Shown one piece after another: positions 53,718 to 62,447 of a stretch of 64,000 nt of DNA. Positions within the stretch are counted from its first letter, which is position 1. Each line of letters starts with the position of its first letter. The translations under genes were made by a program, and so were the position numbers. The notes beneath the pieces are model-generated. The model ran no database searches and had not been told where the DNA came from. It saw only the letters and a program-made list of their open reading frames with translations. This DNA comes from a virus. Location of the stretch: the IMG/VR virus record IMGVR_UViG_3300009080_000001, positions 20,759 to 84,758 of that record; one strand, given 5' to 3'.

Positions 53718-54244
53718 TAATTAGTTCCTTTTAGTTCTAAACCAGCTACTACATTTTTAGCAGATCCGCCAGTTATTCTTAGTGCTAATTGTTTTCCTGT
53801 TGTTACAGGTATACTTACTATAAACTCATCCCCTCTACTAGCAATTATATTAACCGTAGTTAGTAAAGTAAGATTTATTTGATCTCCATCGTGAGAATAT
53901 ACTCCGATAGAGAATGTATTTATATCTTCATTTGAAACGAATACTCTAGTTATCTCAGCATCGTTTATATATACGTACCTTCCTGCTCTGTTTGATGATA
54001 CTCCTTCATTTCTTAGCCAAGTATTTGATGATAAATTACCTGATCTACCGAAACTAAATCCCGGAGAAGCAGAAGAAGCTACTGTTTCTGATATCTCTTT
54101 TAAAGCTCCGTCAACATCAGTAGCAATTAAATCAGTAGGAGCTGGATCAAATACTACATTTTGAGCTTCTAACGCAAGTTCTTCATCGAACTCAAGTTCA
54201 ACTCCGTTTCTTTCTGTAATCTTTACTTTTACATCATCAGCCAT
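53717..54244 (-). CDS. Fibre-associated virion protein
   Basis: 175 residues, beta-rich. LIATDVDGALKEISETV resembles short repeats in neighbouring fibres (TNVEDALAEIATKL at 54300). The C-terminal part (LTTVNIIASRGDEFIVSIPV) looks like a jelly-roll. It starts after the hairpin/promoter-like gap at 54254. Confidence 0.55.
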   Translation of the reverse strand: MADDVKVKITERNGVELEFDEELALEAQNVVFDPAPTDLIATDVDGALKEISETVASSASPGFSFGRSGNLSSNTWLRNEGVSSNRAGRYVYINDAEITRVFVSNEDINTFSIGVYSHDGDQINLTLLTTVNIIASRGDEFIVSIPVTTGKQLALRITGGSAKNVVAGLELKGTN

Positions 54245-54253
54245 TTATATTCC

Positions 54254-54283
54254 ATTATATACATAGGCAAGGGGCCTTGTCAA
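54254..54283 (-). promoter_or_regulatory. Sigma70-like promoter on the minus strand
   Basis: Minus-strand TTGACA (54278-54283) and TATAAT (54254-54259) with an 18-bp spacer, reading into the gene at 54244. The -35 lies in the loop of the hairpin at 54269-54289. Confidence 0.45.
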
Positions 54284-54289
54284 CCCCTT
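54269..54289 (-). terminator. Hairpin after the 54300-55691 gene
   Basis: AAGGGG (minus strand 54289-54284) pairs with CCCCTT (54274-54269) around a 9-base loop, a few bases after the upstream gene's stop. No T-run, so it may be an attenuator or an RNA-stabilising end. Confidence 0.4.
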
Positions 54290-54299
54290 ACCGTTAATA

Positions 54300-55691
54300 T
54301 TAAGAGTTTTTCTTAATAAATTCTACAGTTGCTAACATATCATTAGCGTTTTTAGCTATACCAACTTGCCAAACATATTGTCCAGATCCAGATGGAATAG
54401 ATGTTGTAAGTGCAGATCCGTCCCAGTAAATTCTATCACCGAAAGTAGCACCTAAACCTGTGATTGCTCCAAAAGATACTTCATCGTATCTAGAATAACA
54501 AACTTCAAGTCCAATACCTTTTGACTCTAATGCAACACCAACTGCTCTGTTAGAAGTAGCTATACCCATTGGAGATACAGTGTCATCAGCAGTAAAGTAT
54601 AGTAAATCACCAACAGTAACTGCAGCACCAGTAGTAGCACAGTCTCTATCGATTAACTTAGTTGCGATTTCAGCTAAAGCATCTTCAACATTTGTAGCGT
54701 CATAGTTAGCACCAGCATCTTCAAGTCCAACAAGTGAAGCACCTTCACCGTTAGCAGTAGAAGCTAAGTCTCCCCATTTAAGGTCTAGCTTGTCAATAGC
54801 TGCGTAAACTGCATCGTTGTCAGCTACAACATTTTGCTCAGTAAAAGCTATAGTTGAAGAAGTATCTCCACCTAATTGAGCTTCTAATTCGTCTAATGCA
54901 ACTTCAACACTTGTACCTGTGTAGTATGCAGAAGCGTCGTTAATACCAACTCTTGCAGCACCTTCACCTAAAGTTGTAGAAGCTAAATCGCTTGCTTTAA
55001 CAGCTAAGTCATCAGCAGCATCAATTGTAAAGTCAGAAGCAAACTCAATTGCTAATTCATCTGTACCAGTTCCTGCGAAATGTAAACCAGAACCTGAATC
55101 TAAAATGTCTACAGAAATTACGTTAGAACCATCGATGTCGATCCCGTCTCCACCAGAAAACGTGTTAAATGGTAAGATTCCAAATTCAAGAGGGTCTGTA
55201 CCTACAACTAGTGGATTGTCACTAATCATTAAGTAAACTCTGTCAGCGTTAGCTGTACCTTCTTCAATAGGAACTACTGAACCAGCAACAACTTCTTCAT
55301 CTTCATCAAAGTCTAGTGATCTAGTCATTGCTGAACCAGTACCATTAAAGATGTAGATACCGTTGTCGATTGAACTTGTTCCACCATTTACAGTTGAACC
55401 GTCTTTAACTAAAACTCTGTCACCGCTTGCTAAAGTAACACCATCGATAGCTGCCGGAGCTGAAGCTAAATCGATAGCTGCAGTCGTTGCTACTCTTGCT
55501 GGTACTTTATAGCTTAAAGAGTTAAAGCTAATCATAGATGGGTCGATTTTACCTTCTGAGTCTAGTACGATTGGTTTACCTGCATCAGCTACTCCGGTAG
55601 AGTTGTTGATAAAGTCACCAGTTTCGTACATACCAGTTGATTCTTCATAATCACCGCTTGCGTCTACGAAAATTGCTTTTCTAATTGCCAT
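54300..55691 (-). CDS. Tail fibre/virion structural protein
   Basis: 463 residues. Contains PARVATTAAIDLASAPAAID then GVTLASGDRVLVKDGST, SSIDNGIYIFNGTGSAMTRS and SVVPIEEGTANADRVY, a module widespread in phage tail fibre and baseplate-like proteins. Later GDGIDIDGSNVISVDI and repeated SVEVALDELEAQL, TNVEDALAEIATKL. Codons look well optimised (many GCT, GGT), and the gene is followed by a hairpin, so it may be abundant. Confidence 0.7.
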   Translation of the reverse strand: MAIRKAIFVDASGDYEESTGMYETGDFINNSTGVADAGKPIVLDSEGKIDPSMISFNSLSYKVPARVATTAAIDLASAPAAIDGVTLASGDRVLVKDGSTVNGGTSSIDNGIYIFNGTGSAMTRSLDFDEDEEVVAGSVVPIEEGTANADRVYLMISDNPLVVGTDPLEFGILPFNTFSGGDGIDIDGSNVISVDILDSGSGLHFAGTGTDELAIEFASDFTIDAADDLAVKASDLASTTLGEGAARVGINDASAYYTGTSVEVALDELEAQLGGDTSSTIAFTEQNVVADNDAVYAAIDKLDLKWGDLASTANGEGASLVGLEDAGANYDATNVEDALAEIATKLIDRDCATTGAAVTVGDLLYFTADDTVSPMGIATSNRAVGVALESKGIGLEVCYSRYDEVSFGAITGLGATFGDRIYWDGSALTTSIPSGSGQYVWQVGIAKNANDMLATVEFIKKNS

Positions 55692-55693
55692 AT

Positions 55694-56008
55694 TTAATCC
55701 TCCAAGATTTCTCCGGTATCAGGATTGATACCAAAGCTATGTTTAATTTTATATTTGTCTTTAATCTTTTGTGTATGTTTAGATATTTCATCTTCAGCTT
55801 TTTGGAGCCTAGTCTTCATACCTTCTAAGTTATTATTCATTGCTTGTAGTACTCTTTGATTCTCAAGCTCTGCAATCTTAGCTTTTAATAATCTTACTTG
55901 TTTCTTTTCAATCATAATGTCTTGTTCTAATTTAAGACTCCTTAATTGTTCAGAATTAAGTTCCATTTCTAAATGTTCTGCTTTAGTTAGCTTTTTAACT
56001 TTGCTCAT
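55694..56008 (-). CDS. Coiled-coil virion-associated protein
   Basis: 104 residues, a single long helix (MELNSEQLRSLKLEQDIMIE) ending in YKIKHSFGINPDTGEILED. The same length and type occur next to fibre genes as assembly or chaperone proteins. The last part (GINPDTGEI) is conserved in many such proteins. Confidence 0.5.
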   Translation of the reverse strand: MSKVKKLTKAEHLEMELNSEQLRSLKLEQDIMIEKKQVRLLKAKIAELENQRVLQAMNNNLEGMKTRLQKAEDEISKHTQKIKDKYKIKHSFGINPDTGEILED

Positions 56009-56010
56009 TT

Positions 56011-56442
56011 TTAAGTCCTTTTAACTCTTATTAGTTGTGGATTAAAGTCCACTGTATCTACGTCTCTTACTGTTCCTAAACACTGTAAATATCCAGTTCC
56101 AACAGCTACATCAGTTATAGTCCCATCAGTATTTAAGAACACTCTAGAAGCCTTAGTTAGTCCTGAGAATCCTTGAACAGTTCCTACTAATAAAACTTTA
56201 CAAGTAGTAGTTGTAGGTTTCTCAAGAACTATTCCCATAGTAGGTCTAGTGTCTGTATTATCTATTGTTTTATCTACTCCGTTAACTATCGTTAAGCTTT
56301 CCATAACTAAGTCGCCAACCGCTAATGATACTAAACACTCTCTACTGACTACTACAGATTGTGCGCTAATATTATCTTTAACTTGAACTGAATCAAATTG
56401 ACCTGTAAATGGGTTAATAACGTATTTAACTTTAGCACTCAT
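56011..56442 (-). CDS. Small virion protein
   Basis: 143 residues from ATG at 56442 (TAATG overlap with the gene above). KVKYVINPFTGQFDSV then VVVSRECLVSLAVGDLVM and a repeat of TTCKVLLVGTVQGFSG suggest a beta-structured tail or decoration component of the type placed beside fibres. Confidence 0.6.
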   Translation of the reverse strand: MSAKVKYVINPFTGQFDSVQVKDNISAQSVVVSRECLVSLAVGDLVMESLTIVNGVDKTIDNTDTRPTMGIVLEKPTTTTCKVLLVGTVQGFSGLTKASRVFLNTDGTITDVAVGTGYLQCLGTVRDVDTVDFNPQLIRVKRT

Positions 56443-57371
56443 TATGCTGGAGTCTCCGTGTATGTTAATATACAACCGTCAGTGTCGTATGTTATATCTA
56501 CTGTTTTAATTAATACAGCAAGTAACTTATATTCAACTTGAGTTATATTTCCCATAGTATCTCTAGCCGTTACTTCAAAGCTATCGTATTCTTTTGTAGG
56601 AACAGTGTTAATACTTCCGTCTGGGTTTATATTTAACTCATGCCCATCACTATCAGCTATTGTTACACCAGTAGGAGTAACTTCAAAACTTGCAGTATAT
56701 GAATTGTATCTTAGTCCCTTTAAAGTATTTCCGTTATAGATAGGATTACCAGCAGTGTCATATTCTAAACACATTTCACCAACTTCAAAACTATCGCCTT
56801 GCACTAGTCTATTAGCTAAGAATCCAGAAGTACCAAGATCTATAGCTTGAGTATCTCCAAATTGGTAGTACTGTATATCCACATAAGAAGATAATAAGTT
56901 ACTATCTAGTACATAAAACTCATCTGTACTTTCTATTGCACTTTTAACAGCGAACGCCACGACTGATGCAGGATCATTTGTAGTTAGGTCAATTTGATGC
57001 TCAACATCACCAATTCCCGGAGCACTTCCTGACCCTGAAACTTGAAACCAAAATACATGAGTCTTTTTAGTAATGAACTCTTGTAAAGTGAAGTAAGTTC
57101 CAGCTAGATCTCCTCCTGAGTCTGCTCGTACATTGATCCTATCAGAAGCTGGCGCACTAGCTTGATAGTATGTTACTTTGGTAGGTCTATCACTACCATC
57201 TAGTTCTTGTATAAAATGCGTATAAGCGTCTTTTAGTATAGCATTAGTCTCGTAATGTCTAAACGCTGATTGAAGCTCAGAGAACGCCATTTTCTGTGTC
57301 TGACCGGGATCAAACTGAGTATTCTTGACGTTTTTAAAGTCCAATTTATTGTCTTTCTTGTTAAAACTCAT
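56442..57371 (-). CDS. Virion structural protein
   Basis: 309 residues, beta-rich: GTYFTLQEFITKKTHVFWFQ, SVVAFAVKSAIESTDEFYVL and GNTLKGLRYNSYTASFEVTP. This layout is seen in tail/fibre-base proteins but I cannot name the family with certainty. AGGAAG precedes the ATG. Confidence 0.55.
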   Translation of the reverse strand: MSFNKKDNKLDFKNVKNTQFDPGQTQKMAFSELQSAFRHYETNAILKDAYTHFIQELDGSDRPTKVTYYQASAPASDRINVRADSGGDLAGTYFTLQEFITKKTHVFWFQVSGSGSAPGIGDVEHQIDLTTNDPASVVAFAVKSAIESTDEFYVLDSNLLSSYVDIQYYQFGDTQAIDLGTSGFLANRLVQGDSFEVGEMCLEYDTAGNPIYNGNTLKGLRYNSYTASFEVTPTGVTIADSDGHELNINPDGSINTVPTKEYDSFEVTARDTMGNITQVEYKLLAVLIKTVDITYDTDGCILTYTETPA

Positions 57372-57380
57372 TTAACTTCC

Positions 57381-59162
57381 TTATTTGGTAGTTACTTTAG
57401 CTCTATATTTAATAGTACCGGAATTGAATGTTCCGTATGTACTTGAGCTATATGTTACTTGTCCAGAAGCATCTATGTCGAAGTTTACGTCTGAATCATC
57501 TCCTAAAGATGTTTCTGATAACTCCCAACTTGCTCCTTTTTGTATTCCGTGTAATTCATATTCTTCAAATAAATCTGCAGCAGCATCTATTTCAACTGAT
57601 ACTTGAGCTACAAATGATCTTACTGTTGCGTTAGCGAATGCTAGTCCAACAACACTTGCTCCAGCCGCAGATTCAGCAATTGCTTGACTTCCTTCAGTTA
57701 AATCTCCATCACTAAATCCTACATATGATTTCATTGCAGCTACTGATGGTGCTTGGTCTGTTTCACTTCCGGCAGTTGAGTTTACTACAGCAGCAGTTCT
57801 AGCTCCAGCAGCATCAACAAATGCAGAGTCGTTAGTAAGTGTTGAAATGTTATCACTTGGCTGAGTAGCAGATAATGCTTTAGATTCTACATCATCTAAA
57901 TCAACAGCTTGTGTAACAGTTATATAATCTATTTTAGTTAACTGAGCTGGGCTTGCGTATTTATTAGTAGCACTTTCAGTTAAATCATCTGTATCTTTTG
58001 TTGCTAATCTTGTGTCGAAATCTCCGTCAAAGTCAGCGGCTACATACTTCTCAGTATCTAATTCTTCTAAAGCAGCTTGTACTTCTGTAGCAGCTATATT
58101 ACCTGCTGGAGTTACGTTAATTTGATCAGCATTATGTTTACTTGGGTTAGCGTCTAGATGTGCAGCTACCGCAGATTCAGTATCTGTAGTTCTTTCAGCT
58201 AATTGATCTAATCCACCGTCAACATTTCCCGGATCTACTCCAGTATCCCAATCTGCTAATGTAGATGGTGTATATGTAATTTCACTTGCATCGTCTTTTT
58301 CAGCCACTCTAGCAACAACATAATCTTTTACTGCTTGAGCACCAGCTATGTTTGTATTTGATACTGCTAGGTCTAAATCAGTGATTAATACGCCAGCTTT
58401 TAGGTTGTCTGTTTCAATGTTAGATACAGTGTTGTTATCAACGTCTATAGTCTTGTTTATGACCGTTTGTGTATGGTTTGCAGTGATTATCTCGGACTGA
58501 GATCCGACCTCTCCTAGAGCCATTTTAGAGGCTGTAGTACTGTCGTATCCTAGTTCAACGTCAGTAGCGTCAGACATTTCAATTGTTAGTCCAGCATTAC
58601 CAGCATCAGCACTAGCCTGAGTTCCACCGTTATTTACAGTAATATTAGCGTCTGTAACGTCTAATGTGTCAGAGTTAACAGAAGTTGTAGTACCATTTAC
58701 AGTTAAGTCACCGTCAATTGTTAGGTCATTTACTCCTGTAACATTATTACTATCATCTACGTCAATTCCAGTAGCTTCTACATCAACGCCAGAAGTTCCG
58801 ATAGACTTAACAAGCTTATTGTCAGTCATTGGAGTTGCAGCATTAATCTTAGTATCTAATTCACTTTGAATCTTATCTGAAGACCAAAGAGAAGTTGTTG
58901 TCGTTGTTGCGTCATCTAAAGCTCTATGCTCGTCAATGTCGTAGTTTAATAAGTTATTATGGTCAATTTGAGTCTCATCAACGTCAATCTTTATAAGCTC
59001 ATTAGCTCCCGGATTTTCAGTTGTGACCAGTACTTTTGATGACTCTGCTAGTACTTTCTCTTCTAAGAATGCCGCTGAGGTATCGTCTATAGATACTTTT
59101 ACTCTACGGTCATCAGAGCCTCCAGACCCGCCTATGTTAAATGATCTATATGTATTTGCCAA
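57381..59162 (-). CDS. Tail fibre protein
   Basis: 593 residues. Starts NTYRSFNIGGSGGSDDRRVK; contains LTIDGDLTVNGTTTSVNSDT, ITVNNGGTQASADAGNAGLT and DLTESATNKYASPAQLTKID, motifs typical of phage fibres, with helical parts between repeats (AATEVQAALEELDTEKYVAA). C-terminal beta domain. AGGAG precedes the ATG. Confidence 0.75.
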   Translation of the reverse strand: MANTYRSFNIGGSGGSDDRRVKVSIDDTSAAFLEEKVLAESSKVLVTTENPGANELIKIDVDETQIDHNNLLNYDIDEHRALDDATTTTTSLWSSDKIQSELDTKINAATPMTDNKLVKSIGTSGVDVEATGIDVDDSNNVTGVNDLTIDGDLTVNGTTTSVNSDTLDVTDANITVNNGGTQASADAGNAGLTIEMSDATDVELGYDSTTASKMALGEVGSQSEIITANHTQTVINKTIDVDNNTVSNIETDNLKAGVLITDLDLAVSNTNIAGAQAVKDYVVARVAEKDDASEITYTPSTLADWDTGVDPGNVDGGLDQLAERTTDTESAVAAHLDANPSKHNADQINVTPAGNIAATEVQAALEELDTEKYVAADFDGDFDTRLATKDTDDLTESATNKYASPAQLTKIDYITVTQAVDLDDVESKALSATQPSDNISTLTNDSAFVDAAGARTAAVVNSTAGSETDQAPSVAAMKSYVGFSDGDLTEGSQAIAESAAGASVVGLAFANATVRSFVAQVSVEIDAAADLFEEYELHGIQKGASWELSETSLGDDSDVNFDIDASGQVTYSSSTYGTFNSGTIKYRAKVTTK

Positions 59163-59174
59163 GGTTATCTCCTC

Positions 59175-59531
59175 TTAGTGTCTTCGTTTTGCTTTATAAA
59201 CTATACTTTGTACATCTATGCTTCCAGTTGTAACTTCTATCTTAATTCTGATATAGTTAACACCTGTTCCACCAATATCCATAATGTCCGACCCTGTAGC
59301 ACTAGTAATAACTTGTTCAGAATCTGTTATTGGTGAGAAGTTAACATCGTCATTACTAACTTCAAGCATTATCTTCATATCAACATTAACACCATTGTCA
59401 TAAACAGTTTGGATTGAGAATTCATTCTCTCTATTCGATATGTCTATAGATGGAGTTACAAACTCAGAGTTTACAGTAGTAGCTGTTGAAACTAGTTCTG
59501 CAATTAATATAGTATCTAGTTTATTACCCAT
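59175..59531 (-). CDS. Small beta-rich virion protein
   Basis: 118 residues (MLEVSNDDVNFSPITDSEQV and other alternating strands), probably one beta-sandwich. TAATG-type junction with the holin-like gene. Probably a tail decoration or fibre-linker protein. Confidence 0.55.
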   Translation of the reverse strand: MGNKLDTILIAELVSTATTVNSEFVTPSIDISNRENEFSIQTVYDNGVNVDMKIMLEVSNDDVNFSPITDSEQVITSATGSDIMDIGGTGVNYIRIKIEVTTGSIDVQSIVYKAKRRH

Positions 59532-59782
59532 TACTTATCCTTTTTCTTAACTGCTGGAAGTTTAACACTTGCTAACATATCAACGATAAATACAATCATT
59601 TTATATGTCTTAGTTCCCATAAACTTATGGAGTTTTTTATCATCTTCTTGCTCAACTGTAAGCTCAACATATCTACCAAGGATAGCGAAGATAGGCTTAA
59701 ATACCACTCTACAAATAACCATGATAGCAATAACGTGTTGTAACATCGGGTATGTTTCTAATAAAAACTGTATTTGATCCAT
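59531..59782 (-). CDS. Holin-like small membrane protein
   Basis: 83 residues: QFLLETYPMLQHVIAIMVIC then RVVFKPIFAILGRYVEL, an acidic middle, and TYKMIVFIVDMLASVKLPAV. This layout is common among proteins labelled holin that lie next to tail fibre genes. No endolysin follows directly; a papain-like peptidase lies 9 kb downstream in the same direction. Confidence 0.55.
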   Translation of the reverse strand: MDQIQFLLETYPMLQHVIAIMVICRVVFKPIFAILGRYVELTVEQEDDKKLHKFMGTKTYKMIVFIVDMLASVKLPAVKKKDK

Positions 59783-60316
59783 TTAATCCTCCAAGTAATA
59801 TGTAAATTTTTTAATAATCTTTTCACTTTGTCCACCATCCATAAATTCTGAAGGGTGTTTTCTTCTTAACCAGTGTTCAAATGCTTCAATTTCTATAGCG
59901 TCTGAACTTCCGATTTTCTTCGGTAAATCTCTTAGATATTGTCTGTACGTCATATACATTTTTCTATGTTTCTGATCTACAATAACATCTGCGATAAATA
60001 GCCAATCTGTAGCGCATAATATCGAATCACGTTTCTTGATCATTTGTGTCATTTTATTTTCACGATCATATAAATGTTCTTCAATATATTCAACTGTGTA
60101 TTCAGCAGGGAGTTCTTGTTTTAAAAGTTTAACTCCCATTGGTCCAGTAACTTCTTCTAATAATTTAGCTCCGTCTATTCTATTTGGAGATGTAATTATT
60201 GTTGCGTCTTTACCTTTAGCTTTATGGTTTTTTACCCACTCTTCTGCTTCTTTTTGTGAAGGTAGTATGTTTGAGAAACTACCTCCGTTTAATTTAGTTA
60301 TGATAACTTTTATCAT
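59783..60316 (-). CDS. Tail fibre assembly chaperone-like protein
   Basis: 177 residues. KKRDSILCATDWLFIADVIV then MYMTYRQYLRDLPKKIG is the R-D-x-L-x2-T-D-W ... Y-R-Q-x-L-R-D-L-P signature of phage tail fibre assembly proteins. It follows the two fibre-like genes (60319, 62448) and would help their folding. TAATG-like spacing (2 bp) with the upstream gene. Confidence 0.7.
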   Translation of the reverse strand: MIKVIITKLNGGSFSNILPSQKEAEEWVKNHKAKGKDATIITSPNRIDGAKLLEEVTGPMGVKLLKQELPAEYTVEYIEEHLYDRENKMTQMIKKRDSILCATDWLFIADVIVDQKHRKMYMTYRQYLRDLPKKIGSSDAIEIEAFEHWLRRKHPSEFMDGGQSEKIIKKFTYYLED

Positions 60317-60318
60317 TG

Positions 60319-62421
60319 TTATTTTATTCTTGCTATTGAAAATACGTTTCTTGATGCGCTTGTCGTTAATGCTTCAGAAGTTCCTGTGTTTTGATATGTC
60401 CTTATAGCTACTTCATCCCCTTTAGTTAGCAATATAGTATCGCTTACTTTAGCTGAGTGAGCATTAACTCCGTTTGTTGCAGAGAATTCAAAAATCTCCC
60501 CAGTTTCCTCGGAACCGTTGATCCAAATAGCTCCTACAACTACCTCAGAAGCGTCTGAATTAAGTCCAGAGTAAGTGGCTATACCTTTTATCCAATAAAG
60601 ACCAGAAACGGGTATTGTGTATATTCCAGTTGAAATGTTATATGCGTTATGAGTATCGTGATCAATGTCTTCATAGATAACTACCTGTTCAACATTGTTA
60701 CTAATACTTTGACCACTATTACTAGTATACCTAGCAGCTACTGTTTCAGTTTCTAGAATCGTTTGTGGTGATGCTAGTTTTATAATTCTTAGTCTGTGAG
60801 CTTGTGTATTATTAGACAGGGTTATATTAGCACCAGAACGTATACTTGCCGATTGACCTTTATTGAGTTTAACTATTTCAGTAAACTGTACCATGTCAGA
60901 GGCAATTCCTTCGTATGCTATAAAGTTCTGATAAACAGAGTCTACGTATAGTCTCAAGTCGGTGACAGTGGACGCAGTAGCTCTTACACTACCTGTAAAT
61001 AGATATGTTCCAGTTTCTGGAGCAGTAAATTGAGTTCCGTTAAAAGATCCAGTCGTATCAACATATTCAGTAAAATCTATATCGGTGTTAGATGCGCTTA
61101 TAACAGTTCCTGCATTCCCAGATGCTTCAACAACAACATCTCTTCCACCTAAGTCTTCTGACATTTTAGCGTTAGATGACCATCCTTTTATTTTAACCTT
61201 AAAGTTGAAAGAAATATATTGAGTTTGAATTACATCTGAATATTTATAACTTGCTATTGCCGATGGTTTCCATAATGACATCTCCGTAGTAGATGCTAAG
61301 TTTACAGCGAATCCACCATTACTATCGTTATAATAATCTCCGTTACCTACTTTTGTAAAACCGTCTTCAGTATTAAGCTCTCCTTCTAATCCATCAGGTA
61401 ATGTGAATCTTAATTCGGTAGATCCTGAACCTGCCACTCCATCTTTTCTTAAATAAAAACTACCTTCTAAGTAATCTCCTACTCTTCTATATTGTAGTTG
61501 CGCTCCTCCCCATCCCGTTAGGTTAATTAAAGGTGTTACGTCCGATGCAGTTAAATTTATACTATCTGTAACAATAGTTCCATGAGCAATTGCAGTAGGT
61601 CCAACTTGAACATTATCCATTTTAACATCAAATGAATCTCCACTTTGCATACCTAAAGCATTATGAATTACTAATCTATAGTTAACTGAATCACTAGCTG
61701 TTTGAAATTGAGCATAATGAGTTCCAGAATTTGCATTAAGTTGTAAATCTTCACCATTAACTCTGATTAATTGTGAGTTAGTTTCATCGTAAATATATAC
61801 TCTTAATTGTCCATCAACTGGAGTTGTTATTGAACTATCATCAATTAGATAGTCGAATGATATTGTTAATTTCTTAGCTTTATCTGCAGAATCAACTACG
61901 AAGCTTGAATAGACACCGTGACCTTGTAAATCACCTGCTGATATTTCAATTCCACCAAAAGTGAATGATCTAGATCCTCTTAAAGGATTAGAAGTTGTTG
62001 AAGCAATTCCTGACCAACCACCGTTTACTGTTCCACCAAAATCATCTGGTAATTCACCCGGAGTTGTATTTGCATAGTTACTAAAACCATCGGCATTTAC
62101 TTCTGCATCTGGGTTAGTGATATAATTGATACCACCTGCTCCACCACCAACTTCTGCTAATGCTCCGTCTAAAACTTGGAACATCTTCTTAGTATCTGTG
62201 GCGTAACATAGCTGACCGTTAGAAGCAGTACTTGCGTATGTCTGTAAGTTAGATAAAGTATCTTTCTTTACGTCTGATCTACTTGGATCAATAATTGCAG
62301 GAGTTGTTATTGTAGCTCCTGATTCAATTACTGTAGTAGAATCCATTGTTTTATTACTGAGTGTTTGTGCTTCAGTAGTATTAACATTGTTTTGTAAATT
62401 TTTTCCTGAGCTGAAACTCAT
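60319..62421 (-). CDS. Fibre-like protein with C1q/TNF-like C-terminal domains
   Basis: 700 residues. NTTEAQTLSNKTMDSTTVIE is a fibre-type start; a lectin-like beta domain follows (about 95-290). WSSNAKMSEDLGGRDVVVEA opens a region with two jelly-roll (C1q/TNF-like) domains: FTAPETGTYLFTGSVRAT and YTIPVSGLYWIKGIATYSG. Both end in a conserved strand (FSIARIK at the C-terminus). Close paralogue of the next gene. Probably receptor-binding. Confidence 0.7.
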   Translation of the reverse strand: MSFSSGKNLQNNVNTTEAQTLSNKTMDSTTVIESGATITTPAIIDPSRSDVKKDTLSNLQTYASTASNGQLCYATDTKKMFQVLDGALAEVGGGAGGINYITNPDAEVNADGFSNYANTTPGELPDDFGGTVNGGWSGIASTTSNPLRGSRSFTFGGIEISAGDLQGHGVYSSFVVDSADKAKKLTISFDYLIDDSSITTPVDGQLRVYIYDETNSQLIRVNGEDLQLNANSGTHYAQFQTASDSVNYRLVIHNALGMQSGDSFDVKMDNVQVGPTAIAHGTIVTDSINLTASDVTPLINLTGWGGAQLQYRRVGDYLEGSFYLRKDGVAGSGSTELRFTLPDGLEGELNTEDGFTKVGNGDYYNDSNGGFAVNLASTTEMSLWKPSAIASYKYSDVIQTQYISFNFKVKIKGWSSNAKMSEDLGGRDVVVEASGNAGTVISASNTDIDFTEYVDTTGSFNGTQFTAPETGTYLFTGSVRATASTVTDLRLYVDSVYQNFIAYEGIASDMVQFTEIVKLNKGQSASIRSGANITLSNNTQAHRLRIIKLASPQTILETETVAARYTSNSGQSISNNVEQVVIYEDIDHDTHNAYNISTGIYTIPVSGLYWIKGIATYSGLNSDASEVVVGAIWINGSEETGEIFEFSATNGVNAHSAKVSDTILLTKGDEVAIRTYQNTGTSEALTTSASRNVFSIARIK

Positions 62422-62447
62422 GTTATTCTCCTATTGGTTTTTTATAA

